From: Terrabacter tumescens
GTDB lineage: Bacteria > Actinomycetota > Actinomycetes > Actinomycetales > Dermatophilaceae
Assembly (NCBI RefSeq): GCF_014646815.1
Contig: NZ_BMNZ01000004.1
Coordinates: 519,103-583,102, forward strand
DNA length: 64,000 nt
Reading direction: 5' to 3'
Both the position numbers and the translations under genes were made by a program. The notes beneath the pieces were generated by a model, which was given only the letters and a program-made list of their open reading frames with translations, ran no database searches and was not told the DNA's origin. Positions 57,208 to 64,000 of this stretch are shown here, one piece after another (the first letter of the stretch is position 1; every line of letters starts with the position of its first letter).

Positions 57208-58935
57208 TCAGATGCCGCGCATCTGGTGGATCTTGAGCGCGAGGGCGAGCGTCAGGCGCAGGTCGGGGTCGGTGGTGAACGGGCCGAGGATCTTCTCGAG
57301 CTTGCCGATGCGGTAGCGCAGCGTGTTGTAGTGGAAGAAGAGCAGGCGCGCGGTCTCGGCGACGTTCATGTTCGTGTCGATGAGGATGCTCAGGGTCTGG
57401 CGCAGCCCGGCGTACTCTGGCGAGTCGTCGGTGGCGAGCTCGCGCAGCGACTCGTGGACGAAGCGGCGCAGGTCGGCGCCGTCGGGGATGAGCGCGAGCA
57501 GGCGGTAGATCCCGAGCCCGTCGACGTGGGTGAGCGCACCGTCGCCGTGCATCTGCCGGCCGACGGTGACGGCCGACAGGGCCTCGTCGTATGCGTGGGG
57601 CAGGCCCGCGGCGGACGTGATCGGCCGCGAGACCCCCGCCGAGAACGACCGACGGCCGCCGCCGCCGTCACCGCGCACGACGCGGACGTACTCGCCGACG
57701 ATCCGCATGATCTGGTCGGTCTCCGCCTCGGCCGGGACGCCGATGAGCGCGACGACCTCGCGGCTGAATCCCATGACGGGAGAGCGGGCGTCGCGCACCG
57801 CCACGGCATGCGTCCAGGCCCGGGCGAAGCGCTGCTGGAGGAAGCGGACCTCGTCGGCGTCGCGCGTCGAGCGGTCGTCGTCCTCGTCCGTCTCGGCCAC
57901 GACGACGACCATGGGGCGGTCGATGTCCCAGCCGAGCGAGCTCGCGTGGGCGACGGCGTCGACGGGCGATCCGGCGCGGCCGGCGAGGGCGTCGCGGAGG
58001 AACTCGGCGCGGTACTTGCTCTCCACCGCCGAGACCGCCTGGTCCTTGGTGATGGCGAGGGCCGCGACCGTCGCGGCGCGCTCGAGCAGGCGCACGTCGT
58101 CGACCGTCAGGTGCCGGTGGCTGCAGAAGGCCATGAGGACGCCGTGGTCGAGGTGCCCGGCGACGATGCGCACGGCGGAGCGGTTGGCCGTCGGGCCGTC
58201 GGGGCGCGGGCCCATCGGCTCGGCCTCGGTGAGCAGGCGGCCGGTGCGGTCGAAGCACTCGAGCGACAGCGCGTGGTCGAGCTCGCGCTGCGACCCGGCG
58301 CGGGCGATGACGCGGCCGTCGGTCGTCGTCACCATCGCGGCACCGTCGAGGAAGCCGACGACCTGCTCGCAGAGGTCGTCGAGCGACCCGCCGGCGAGGA
58401 CGATCTGCACGAGGGCGCGGTCGGCGTCCTCGAGCCGGCGCAGGATCGCGGTCTGGTGCTCGAGGATCGCGCTCAGCACCTCGGTGGTGAAGGTGGCGAT
58501 GTGGTCCAGCGGCACGTCGATCAGGGGGAGCCCGGTCGACTCGGCGGCAGCCACGAGGGCCGCGAGCGGACCGCCGCTGAGGCCGGACACGACGAGCCCG
58601 GCGGACCCGGAGGCGTCGAGGGTCGCGATGACCTCGCCGATCGTGGCGGCGTCGCCGTCCTGGTCCGCGAGGGCGGCTGCATCGGCGAGGACCAGCCGGT
58701 GGGTCAGGCGGGCGCCGCTGCGGGCGTCACGCACCGCCGAGCGCAGCTGCGTCGTGCTGTCGACGCTGACGTCGAGGCGCGGCGGCTCGGCGCGGACGAC
58801 GCCGTGGGCCGTCGCGGCGAGGCCGGCAATGAGACGCAGGGAGATGCCGGACACCTCGGGCTCGGGGTCGCCGGGACTCGTCGCCGCTGGCAAGTCACCC
58901 TCGGACAGAGGCACATCGTTGGCAACTTTCACCAT
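57208..58935 (-). CDS. PucR family transcriptional regulator
   Basis: 575 aa. The N-terminal region has a PucR-like sensory domain (GLVVSGLSGGPLAALVAAAESTGLPLIDVPLD). The centre resembles GAF/CdaR domains, and the end has the PucR C-terminal helix-turn-helix, TLSILIDTNMNVAETARLLFFHYNTLRYRIGKLEKILG. PucR/CdaR regulators control purine, allantoin and other nitrogen catabolism. It is divergent from the DUF2877-FdrA operon and upstream of the permease on the same strand, so it probably controls both. Confidence 0.92.
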   Translation of the reverse strand: MVKVANDVPLSEGDLPAATSPGDPEPEVSGISLRLIAGLAATAHGVVRAEPPRLDVSVDSTTQLRSAVRDARSGARLTHRLVLADAAALADQDGDAATIGEVIATLDASGSAGLVVSGLSGGPLAALVAAAESTGLPLIDVPLDHIATFTTEVLSAILEHQTAILRRLEDADRALVQIVLAGGSLDDLCEQVVGFLDGAAMVTTTDGRVIARAGSQRELDHALSLECFDRTGRLLTEAEPMGPRPDGPTANRSAVRIVAGHLDHGVLMAFCSHRHLTVDDVRLLERAATVAALAITKDQAVSAVESKYRAEFLRDALAGRAGSPVDAVAHASSLGWDIDRPMVVVVAETDEDDDRSTRDADEVRFLQQRFARAWTHAVAVRDARSPVMGFSREVVALIGVPAEAETDQIMRIVGEYVRVVRGDGGGGRRSFSAGVSRPITSAAGLPHAYDEALSAVTVGRQMHGDGALTHVDGLGIYRLLALIPDGADLRRFVHESLRELATDDSPEYAGLRQTLSILIDTNMNVAETARLLFFHYNTLRYRIGKLEKILGPFTTDPDLRLTLALALKIHQMRGI

Positions 58936-59110
58936 GAGCGCACCATACCCACCGTCGGTAGCGTCACCGCAACGGTCCGGTCCGTGGTCCTGGGCGGCCC
59001 CGTCCGGTCCCGACGGTCGCCCGGCCGGGCACTCGACCGAGCGACCGACCGGGACGAGCGGGACGGCATACGACACCGGTCTGACGGGTCGCGCGACACA
59101 GGAGGTGCGG
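58936..59110. promoter_or_regulatory. Divergent promoter region between pucR-like gene and DUF2877-fdrA operon
   Basis: 175 bases holding both start regions. It contains one CGGCATAC motif at 59068 and a strong AGGAGG ribosome site for the DUF2877 gene. No -35/-10 pair stands out. Confidence 0.45.
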
Positions 59111-60067
59111 ATGGGTGCAGGTCTCGACCTGACGCTGCTGCCCGCCGCCGTGTCGCCGCTCGTCGCGGGCGAGGTGGCCGGGGCTGCCCGGCGGTGTCGC
59201 GTGCTCGCGGCGTTCCCCACGTGTCTCTATGTCGGGCTCGGCACGCACGAGCGGGTGCTTGCGGTCCTCGCCTCGGACGCGGTCGCGCTGCCGATCGGTC
59301 TGCGCCTGGCGCTGCCGTCCACCGAGATCCGTTGGGGCGTCGAGCCCGGCGACCTCGTCGTCGTGGGGGAGGGGCGCGTCCGCCTGCCTCGTGCCGACGT
59401 CGTGGCCGCCCGGCTGTCGCGGCCGTCCCCGGTGCGCCCGCTGCCGCGCGGTGCGGGCGTCGCTGCGCTTCCCGAGCCGGGACTCCTCGGCGACCTCGCC
59501 CACGACCTCACGACCGCCGCGCTCGCGGTCCGCCCTGTCGACCCGGGCGTGCGTGGCTTGATCGGCGTCGGGCGAGGGCTGACCCCGAGCGGCGACGACG
59601 CGCTCTGCGGCGTGCTGCTGACGCTCTCGGCCGTCGACCGGCCGGAGGCGCGCGCCGCCCTCTCGTCGGTGCGCACCGCGGTCCGCCAGGTGCTGCCGTG
59701 GACGACGAGCCTGTCCGCTGCCCTGCTCGTCGCTGCCGGGACGGGGTATGCCGTCCCGGACGTCGCCCGCCTCGTCACCCTCGTCGTCGGGGCCGGGTCA
59801 ACCGACCGGCACGACGGGCCGGAAACCGGCTCACGGGCCGGTTCGGCCGGTTCGGTCCGGTCGACTGACCCGTCGGACGGGGCGATCCTCTCCCTCGTCG
59901 ACCGGGTGCTCGCCATCGGGCACTCCTCGGGTCGCGACCTGCTGTCCGGCGTCAGCGGCGCCCTGCGTGCCGTCGACGCCCTCCCGTCCGTCTCCGCAAC
60001 CACACCCCGACCAACACCCCGACCAACACCCCGACCAACACCCCACGAAGGAGCCCACCGTGGCTGA
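59111..60067 (+). CDS. DUF2877 protein (AllH-like carbamoyltransferase subunit)
   Basis: 318 aa. Family motifs GLIGVGRGLTPSGDDALCG and IGHSSGRDLLSGVSGAL are clear. In E. coli the DUF2877 protein (YlbF/AllH) works with FdrA (AllF) and YlbE (AllG) as an oxamate carbamoyltransferase that releases carbamoyl phosphate from oxalurate. The C-terminus is a TPRPTPRPTPRP tract encoded by 12-bp repeats. AGGAGG precedes the ATG. It overlaps the FdrA start by eight bases. Confidence 0.85.
   Translation: MGAGLDLTLLPAAVSPLVAGEVAGAARRCRVLAAFPTCLYVGLGTHERVLAVLASDAVALPIGLRLALPSTEIRWGVEPGDLVVVGEGRVRLPRADVVAARLSRPSPVRPLPRGAGVAALPEPGLLGDLAHDLTTAALAVRPVDPGVRGLIGVGRGLTPSGDDALCGVLLTLSAVDRPEARAALSSVRTAVRQVLPWTTSLSAALLVAAGTGYAVPDVARLVTLVVGAGSTDRHDGPETGSRAGSAGSVRSTDPSDGAILSLVDRVLAIGHSSGRDLLSGVSGALRAVDALPSVSATTPRPTPRPTPRPTPHEGAHRG
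60002..60046 (+). repeat. 12-bp tandem repeat at the end of the DUF2877 gene
   Basis: ACACCCCGACCA repeats about 3.5 times and encodes the alternating Thr-Pro-Arg-Pro tail just before the ribosome site of the next gene. Confidence 0.85.
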
Positions 60068-63000
60068 CCACGTCGAGCTGAGAACCGGTGCCTACCTGGA
60101 CTCGGTGACCCTGATGCAGGTCTCACGCACCGTCGCCGCTGCCCCCGGGGTCGAGGCGGCGCAGGTCGCCATGGCGACCGAGCTCAACCTCGAGGTCATC
60201 CGGGGGATGGGCTTCGACGTGCCGGAGTCGGCGCCCAACGACCTCGTGGTCGCGATCCGCGGCGACGGGGCCGGCATCGCTGCCGGGCTGGCTGCGCTGG
60301 AGGGTGCCCTCACGCAGAACCGTTCTGCGGCAAGCGGTTCCGGCGGTTTCGGTGAGGCGCCGGCGGCGCGGACGCTCGGTGGCGCGATCCGGCTCTCGGG
60401 GGCGGACCTCGCGCTCGTGTCGGTGCCCGGTGAGCACGCCGCGACCGAGGCGCTCGACGCCGTGCGGGCCGGTGTGTCGGTCATGGTCTTCAGCGACAAC
60501 GTGCCCGTCGAGGACGAGGTGCGGCTCAAGGATGCCGCCGCCGCAGCCGACGTCCTCGTCATGGGGCCGGACTGCGGCACCGCCGTCGTCGGCGGCGTCG
60601 CGCTGGGCTTCGCCAACGTCGTGCGGCCCGGCTCGGTGGGGCTCGTCGCCGCCTCCGGCACCGGCGCGCAGCAGGTCATGTGCCTGCTCGACGCCGCGGG
60701 CGTGGGCATCAGCCACTGCCTCGGCGTCGGGGGCCGCGACCTGAGCTCGGCCGTCGCCGCCCGCTCGACTAAGCAGGCGCTCGCCGCGCTCGCGGCCGAC
60801 CCGGAGACCACGTCGATCATCGTCGTGTCCAAGCCGCCCGCTCCCGAGGTCCTCGCCGACCTGGAGTCGTATGCCGCCACCCTGGGCAAGCCGGTCCACT
60901 GGGCCACGCTGGGGGCCGGTCGACCCGACCTGACCGCCGCGGTCGAGGCGGCGCTGGCCGCCACCGGTCACGACGTGCCCGAGACCTGGCAGACGTGGCG
61001 GCCCGGCGTCTCCGACGACGACTGGTCAGAGCTCACGGTCGAGGGGCGGTTCGCTGCCGTGAAGGGGGGCTCGCTGCGCGGGCTCTTCTGCGGTGGCACC
61101 CTCGCCGACGAGGCCATGCTCGTTGCCGGCGAGGTGCTCGGCGACATCAGGTCCAACATCCCGCTGCGCCCCGAGCTCGCCCTCGGCGCCGACCTGACCG
61201 ACCCCGGGCACGTGGTCATCGACTTCGGCGACGACACGATGACCGTCGGCCGCGCGCACCCGATGATCGACCCCTCCCTGAGGCTCGAGCGGATCGCGGT
61301 CGAAGCCGCCGACCCGACGTGCGGCGTGCTGCTCCTCGACCTCGTGCTCGGCCACGGCGCCCATGCGCACCCCGCGCCCGAGCTCGCCGACGCGATCCGT
61401 GCAGCACGTGAGGCGGCTGCCGCCGACGGCCGTCACCTCGACGTCGTCGTCTCCCTGACCGGCTCCGAGGGCGACCCCCAGGGCCTCGAGCAGAGCGCCG
61501 CGCGCCTCGTCCAGGCCGGTGCCGTCGTCATGCTGTCCAACGCTGCCGCCACGCGCGCAGCCGTGCGCCTGCTCGGCCACCACGTCACGGAGCCGTCACG
61601 CGCGACGAGCGAGACGGCATACGCGAACGAGCCTGCGGCCCAGGCGAGTGCTGGCGACGAACCGCTCCACGGACTCCTCGGCCACGAGGTCTCCGTCGCA
61701 GCCGCCGGTGTGTCGCTCTTCCCGGATGCCCTTCGGGCACAAGCGGTCCCGGTCACCGAGGTCGCGTGGCAGCCGCCGATGGCAGCCACCGCCGGCGACC
61801 TCGGGCGCGTCCTCGCCGACCCCCGGCGGGACGCCGCCAACGCCGAGGCGCTGCGCCGGATGACGGCTGCCGGGGCCGACCTCGTCGACGTGCGTCCCGC
61901 GCACGAGGCGCTGGGGCTCGAGCGCGGCACCTTCCTGCACGCCGGGCCGCCGATCGAGTTCGCCCGCGCCTCAGGGCCGCTCAAGGGTGCGCTGATCGGC
62001 GCGATGCTCTTCGAGGGCCTCGCCGAGACGGCCGAGGAGGCCGAGGCCAAGCTCGAGAAGGGTGACGGCATCACGCTCGAGCCGTGCCACCACCGCGACG
62101 CCGTCGGCCCGATGGCCGGCGTCATCAGCCCGTCGATGTGGGTCTACGAGCTGCGCGACGAGGTGCACGACAACACGTCGTGGTGCTCGCTCAACGAGGG
62201 GCTCGGCAAGGTGCTGCGCTACGGCGCCTACGGGCCCGAGGTCATCGACCGGCTGCGGTGGATGAACACCGTCCTCGGCCCGATCCTCCAGCAGGCCGTC
62301 CGTGCCCTAGTCGAGCAGCAGGGGTCGATCGACATCAAGGCGATCATCGCCCAGATGCTCCAGATGGGCGACGAGGGCCACAACCGCAACCGTGCCGGCT
62401 CCCTCATGCTCCTGCGCGAGCTGCTCCCGACCATGATCACGGCCGACGCGTCGTCGACGGACATCGCCGAGGCGGTGCGCTTCTCCGGCGCCAACGAGCA
62501 CTTCTTCCTCAACCTCGGCATGCCGGCCTGCAAGCTGAGCACCCTTGCCGCTCATGGCATCCCGGGCTCCTCCGTGGTGACGACGATGGCGCGCAATGGC
62601 ACCGACTTCGGCATCCGGGTCTCGGGCACCGGCGACCAGTGGTTCATCGGGCCGGCCAACACGCCGGAGGGACTCTTCCTCGGGTCCTACGGCCCCGACG
62701 ACGCGAACCCCGACATCGGCGACTCCGCCATCACCGAGACGGCCGGCATCGGCGGCTTCGCGATGGCAGCGGCCCCGGCGATCGTGAAGTTCGTCGGCGG
62801 CGACGTGCCGTTCGCGCTGCGGGCCACGCAGAGGATGTACGAGATCACGGTGGGGGAGCACACGGCCTATCAGGTGCCGATCCTCGAGTTCCGCGGCACG
62901 CCGACCGGCATCGACGTCACGTCGGTGGCGAGGACCGGCATCCTGCCCCAGATCAACACCGGCATGGCCGGGCGCGTGGCCGGCACCGGACAGGTCGGCG

Positions 63001-63074
63001 CCGGTCTCGTGACGCCCCCGGAGCAGTGCTTCACCCAGGCCCTCGCCGCCCTCGCCGGAGCCGCCCAGCACTAG
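60060..63074 (+). CDS. FdrA-DUF1116 fusion protein (AllF-AllG-like carbamoyltransferase)
   Basis: 1004 aa. Residues 1 to about 510 are FdrA (acyl-CoA synthetase-like): LNLEVIRGMGFDVPE, LVMGPDCGTAVVGGVALGF, VAASGTGAQQVMCLLDAAGV, GGRDLS. A linker holds a GCATAC motif. From about residue 540 the DUF1116/YlbE domain follows: VTEVAWQPPMAA, FLHAGPPIEFARASGPLKGA, EPCHHRDAVGPMAGV, MQMGDEGHNRN-like QMGDEGHNRNRAGS, and SGTGDQWFIGPANTPEG. In E. coli these are separate proteins of about 555 and 419 aa; their sum matches this length. The expected reaction is phosphorolysis of a ureido acid to carbamoyl phosphate, feeding carbamate kinase. GTG start with AAGGAG seven bases upstream. Confidence 0.88.
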   Translation: MADHVELRTGAYLDSVTLMQVSRTVAAAPGVEAAQVAMATELNLEVIRGMGFDVPESAPNDLVVAIRGDGAGIAAGLAALEGALTQNRSAASGSGGFGEAPAARTLGGAIRLSGADLALVSVPGEHAATEALDAVRAGVSVMVFSDNVPVEDEVRLKDAAAAADVLVMGPDCGTAVVGGVALGFANVVRPGSVGLVAASGTGAQQVMCLLDAAGVGISHCLGVGGRDLSSAVAARSTKQALAALAADPETTSIIVVSKPPAPEVLADLESYAATLGKPVHWATLGAGRPDLTAAVEAALAATGHDVPETWQTWRPGVSDDDWSELTVEGRFAAVKGGSLRGLFCGGTLADEAMLVAGEVLGDIRSNIPLRPELALGADLTDPGHVVIDFGDDTMTVGRAHPMIDPSLRLERIAVEAADPTCGVLLLDLVLGHGAHAHPAPELADAIRAAREAAAADGRHLDVVVSLTGSEGDPQGLEQSAARLVQAGAVVMLSNAAATRAAVRLLGHHVTEPSRATSETAYANEPAAQASAGDEPLHGLLGHEVSVAAAGVSLFPDALRAQAVPVTEVAWQPPMAATAGDLGRVLADPRRDAANAEALRRMTAAGADLVDVRPAHEALGLERGTFLHAGPPIEFARASGPLKGALIGAMLFEGLAETAEEAEAKLEKGDGITLEPCHHRDAVGPMAGVISPSMWVYELRDEVHDNTSWCSLNEGLGKVLRYGAYGPEVIDRLRWMNTVLGPILQQAVRALVEQQGSIDIKAIIAQMLQMGDEGHNRNRAGSLMLLRELLPTMITADASSTDIAEAVRFSGANEHFFLNLGMPACKLSTLAAHGIPGSSVVTTMARNGTDFGIRVSGTGDQWFIGPANTPEGLFLGSYGPDDANPDIGDSAITETAGIGGFAMAAAPAIVKFVGGDVPFALRATQRMYEITVGEHTAYQVPILEFRGTPTGIDVTSVARTGILPQINTGMAGRVAGTGQVGAGLVTPPEQCFTQALAALAGAAQH

Positions 63075-63084
63075 CCGTCCCCAA

Positions 63085-63264
63085 TCGAGTGCCCACTTCT
63101 CAACGTGAGCAAGTGAGCGCTCAACCATCGAGTGCCCACGTCTCGACGTCGCGTCGTATGCCGTCAGCGCCCGTCCCGTTCGAGTGCCCACTTCTCGACG
63201 TGGCCAAGTGGGCACTCGACTATCGAGTGCTCACTTCTCGACGTGGGCAAGTGGGCACTCGACC
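63085..63264. repeat. GTCGAGTGGGCACTT-family palindromic repeats, four copies
   Basis: The unit CGAGTGCCCACTT...AAGTGGGCACTCG folds as a hairpin. Copies begin near 63085, 63127, 63181 and 63225. The third and fourth are nearly perfect; the first two are degenerate, and one is interrupted by a GTATGCCG motif (63158). The array fills the convergent junction downstream of the FdrA fusion. Confidence 0.85.
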
Positions 63265-63292
63265 AGGGAGTGCCGACTCCGCCGAGCCCGTC

Positions 63293-64000
63293 TCACGGGG
63301 CCGGCTCAAGCGGTCCGAGAGCGCCAGCGGTCGTGCGGGCGATGGCCTCATCGATCGCGTGACGCGAGAAGAAGTGCGGGTCAGTGTCTTGAAGCGTCAA
63401 AGACGATTCAGGAACGCCGAGCTCGGTGGCGAACCGGCGGATGGCGGACCAGCGCGCTTGGGTGGTGGCAAGGTCCGTGGCCCAGAGCTCGATGACCACC
63501 CAGCCGTCTCTCTCGAAGCGTCGGCGCCGGATCGCGTCGTGGGCCCTCTGCTCGTCGCTCGAGTGGAACTCAGCGCCTTGGTACTCGCCGATGACCCGAA
63601 CCTCCCGGCCACTCGGGAGGCGAAACTCCCACACCAGGTCGCCGTATCCGAGGATGAGGTCCTCGTTCCAGGAGGCAGGGATGGGCCGGTTCAGTGCAGG
63701 CCCAGGAAGGCCTGCACGCACGAGCATGATTCGGGCTTGAGTTTCGCGAGGGGACCAGGAGCCGACCCGAATCAGTTCGAGCGCTTCGGTCAAGAGGGCC
63801 TTCCCCCGGGGACGGACGCGTCGTGCAAGCGCCCGGTTCAGGGGTTCCACGCCCTCGAGTGCGGTAGCGCAGGCGTCACCGATGACGATGGCATCGTCGA
63901 GACCCAAAGGTTTGCCTCGTCCCGCGAGCTCGCCCAGGTCCACCCACGTGTCCGCGAGGCCGACGACGGGCAAGCCGTGAGTCGTCGTCACCGCCCGGGC
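63293..64000 (-). CDS. DUF559 domain protein, AbiEi-like (N-terminus cut by window edge)
   Basis: 236 codons are present and the frame is open to the window end. VTTTHGLPVVGLADTWVDLGEL corresponds to the family's internal segment (compare TTPVRTVMDCATTL in the 17.6 kb gene), so the true start lies outside. The DUF559 part reads VWEFRLPSGREVRVIGEYQGAEFHSSDEQRAHDAIRRRRFERDGWVVIEL. Asp is missing at the usual R-PDL position and is replaced by WEF, while GEYQG keeps the Glu. Possible restriction-fold nuclease or antitoxin-like regulator; activity unproven. Confidence 0.7.
   Translation of the reverse strand, partial: ARAVTTTHGLPVVGLADTWVDLGELAGRGKPLGLDDAIVIGDACATALEGVEPLNRALARRVRPRGKALLTEALELIRVGSWSPRETQARIMLVRAGLPGPALNRPIPASWNEDLILGYGDLVWEFRLPSGREVRVIGEYQGAEFHSSDEQRAHDAIRRRRFERDGWVVIELWATDLATTQARWSAIRRFATELGVPESSLTLQDTDPHFFSRHAIDEAIARTTAGALGPLEPAP

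Overview
The window is about 72% GC with dense coding and GTG/ATG starts. The gene content (SURF1, DUF3817-guaA, DUF6350, DUF6458, several WS/DGAT- and M23-type proteins, a ZTP riboswitch before purH) points to an actinomycete, most likely Micrococcales and probably Intrasporangiaceae. That placement is inferred from gene content and base composition only. There are no rRNA or tRNA genes, no CRISPR array, no phage genes and no recognisable transposase. The first and last genes are cut by the window edges.

Layout. 1-5.4 kb: secreted M6 protease (partial), lipoprotein, SURF1, DUF3817, guaA. 5.5-14 kb: exported protein, PAP2 phosphatase, an asparagine synthetase fused to a CofE-like ligase domain, acyl-CoA ligase, and a P1B-5-type metal ATPase with a hemerythrin tail. 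14-23 kb: PIG-L deacetylase, GT4 glycosyltransferase, Nudix, two small membrane proteins, an AbiEi/DUF559 protein inside a repeat-bounded cassette, YtcJ amidohydrolase, quinone oxidoreductase, WS/DGAT, GNAT. 23-36.5 kb: housekeeping genes (pcrA, M23 peptidase, lipase, B12-binding protein, sucCD, polysaccharide deacetylase, DUF6350, purN, purH). 36.6-63 kb: an accessory catabolic region in three blocks separated by unrelated genes.

The catabolic region holds a ring-opening amidohydrolase of the barbiturase/cyanuric acid hydrolase family and carbamate kinase; hyuA/hyuB; a five-gene operon (coxM-coxS-coxL-coxG-nitrilase); a RutG/UraA-like pyrimidine permease; a PucR regulator; and DUF2877 (AllH-like) followed by a fused FdrA-DUF1116 (AllF-AllG-like) protein. 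Together these suggest oxidative pyrimidine catabolism: uracil to barbiturate by the molybdenum hydroxylase, to ureidomalonate by the amidohydrolase, then phosphorolysis of the ureide by the AllFGH-like complex to carbamoyl phosphate. Carbamate kinase would turn that into ATP. The phosphorolytic step is my inference and would differ from the known ureidomalonase route.

A second signal runs through the whole window. The octamer GTATGCCG / CGGCATAC occurs about 40 times on both strands, in genes and between them, against about two expected from base composition. It forces rare TAT and ATA codons, and it occurs as inverted pairs in hairpins at four convergent gene junctions. This looks like a DNA-uptake-sequence-like iterated motif. 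Several further intergenic repeat families (a 73-bp element with terminal inverted repeats, and a GTCGAGWGGSCA hairpin family) occupy most other gene ends.
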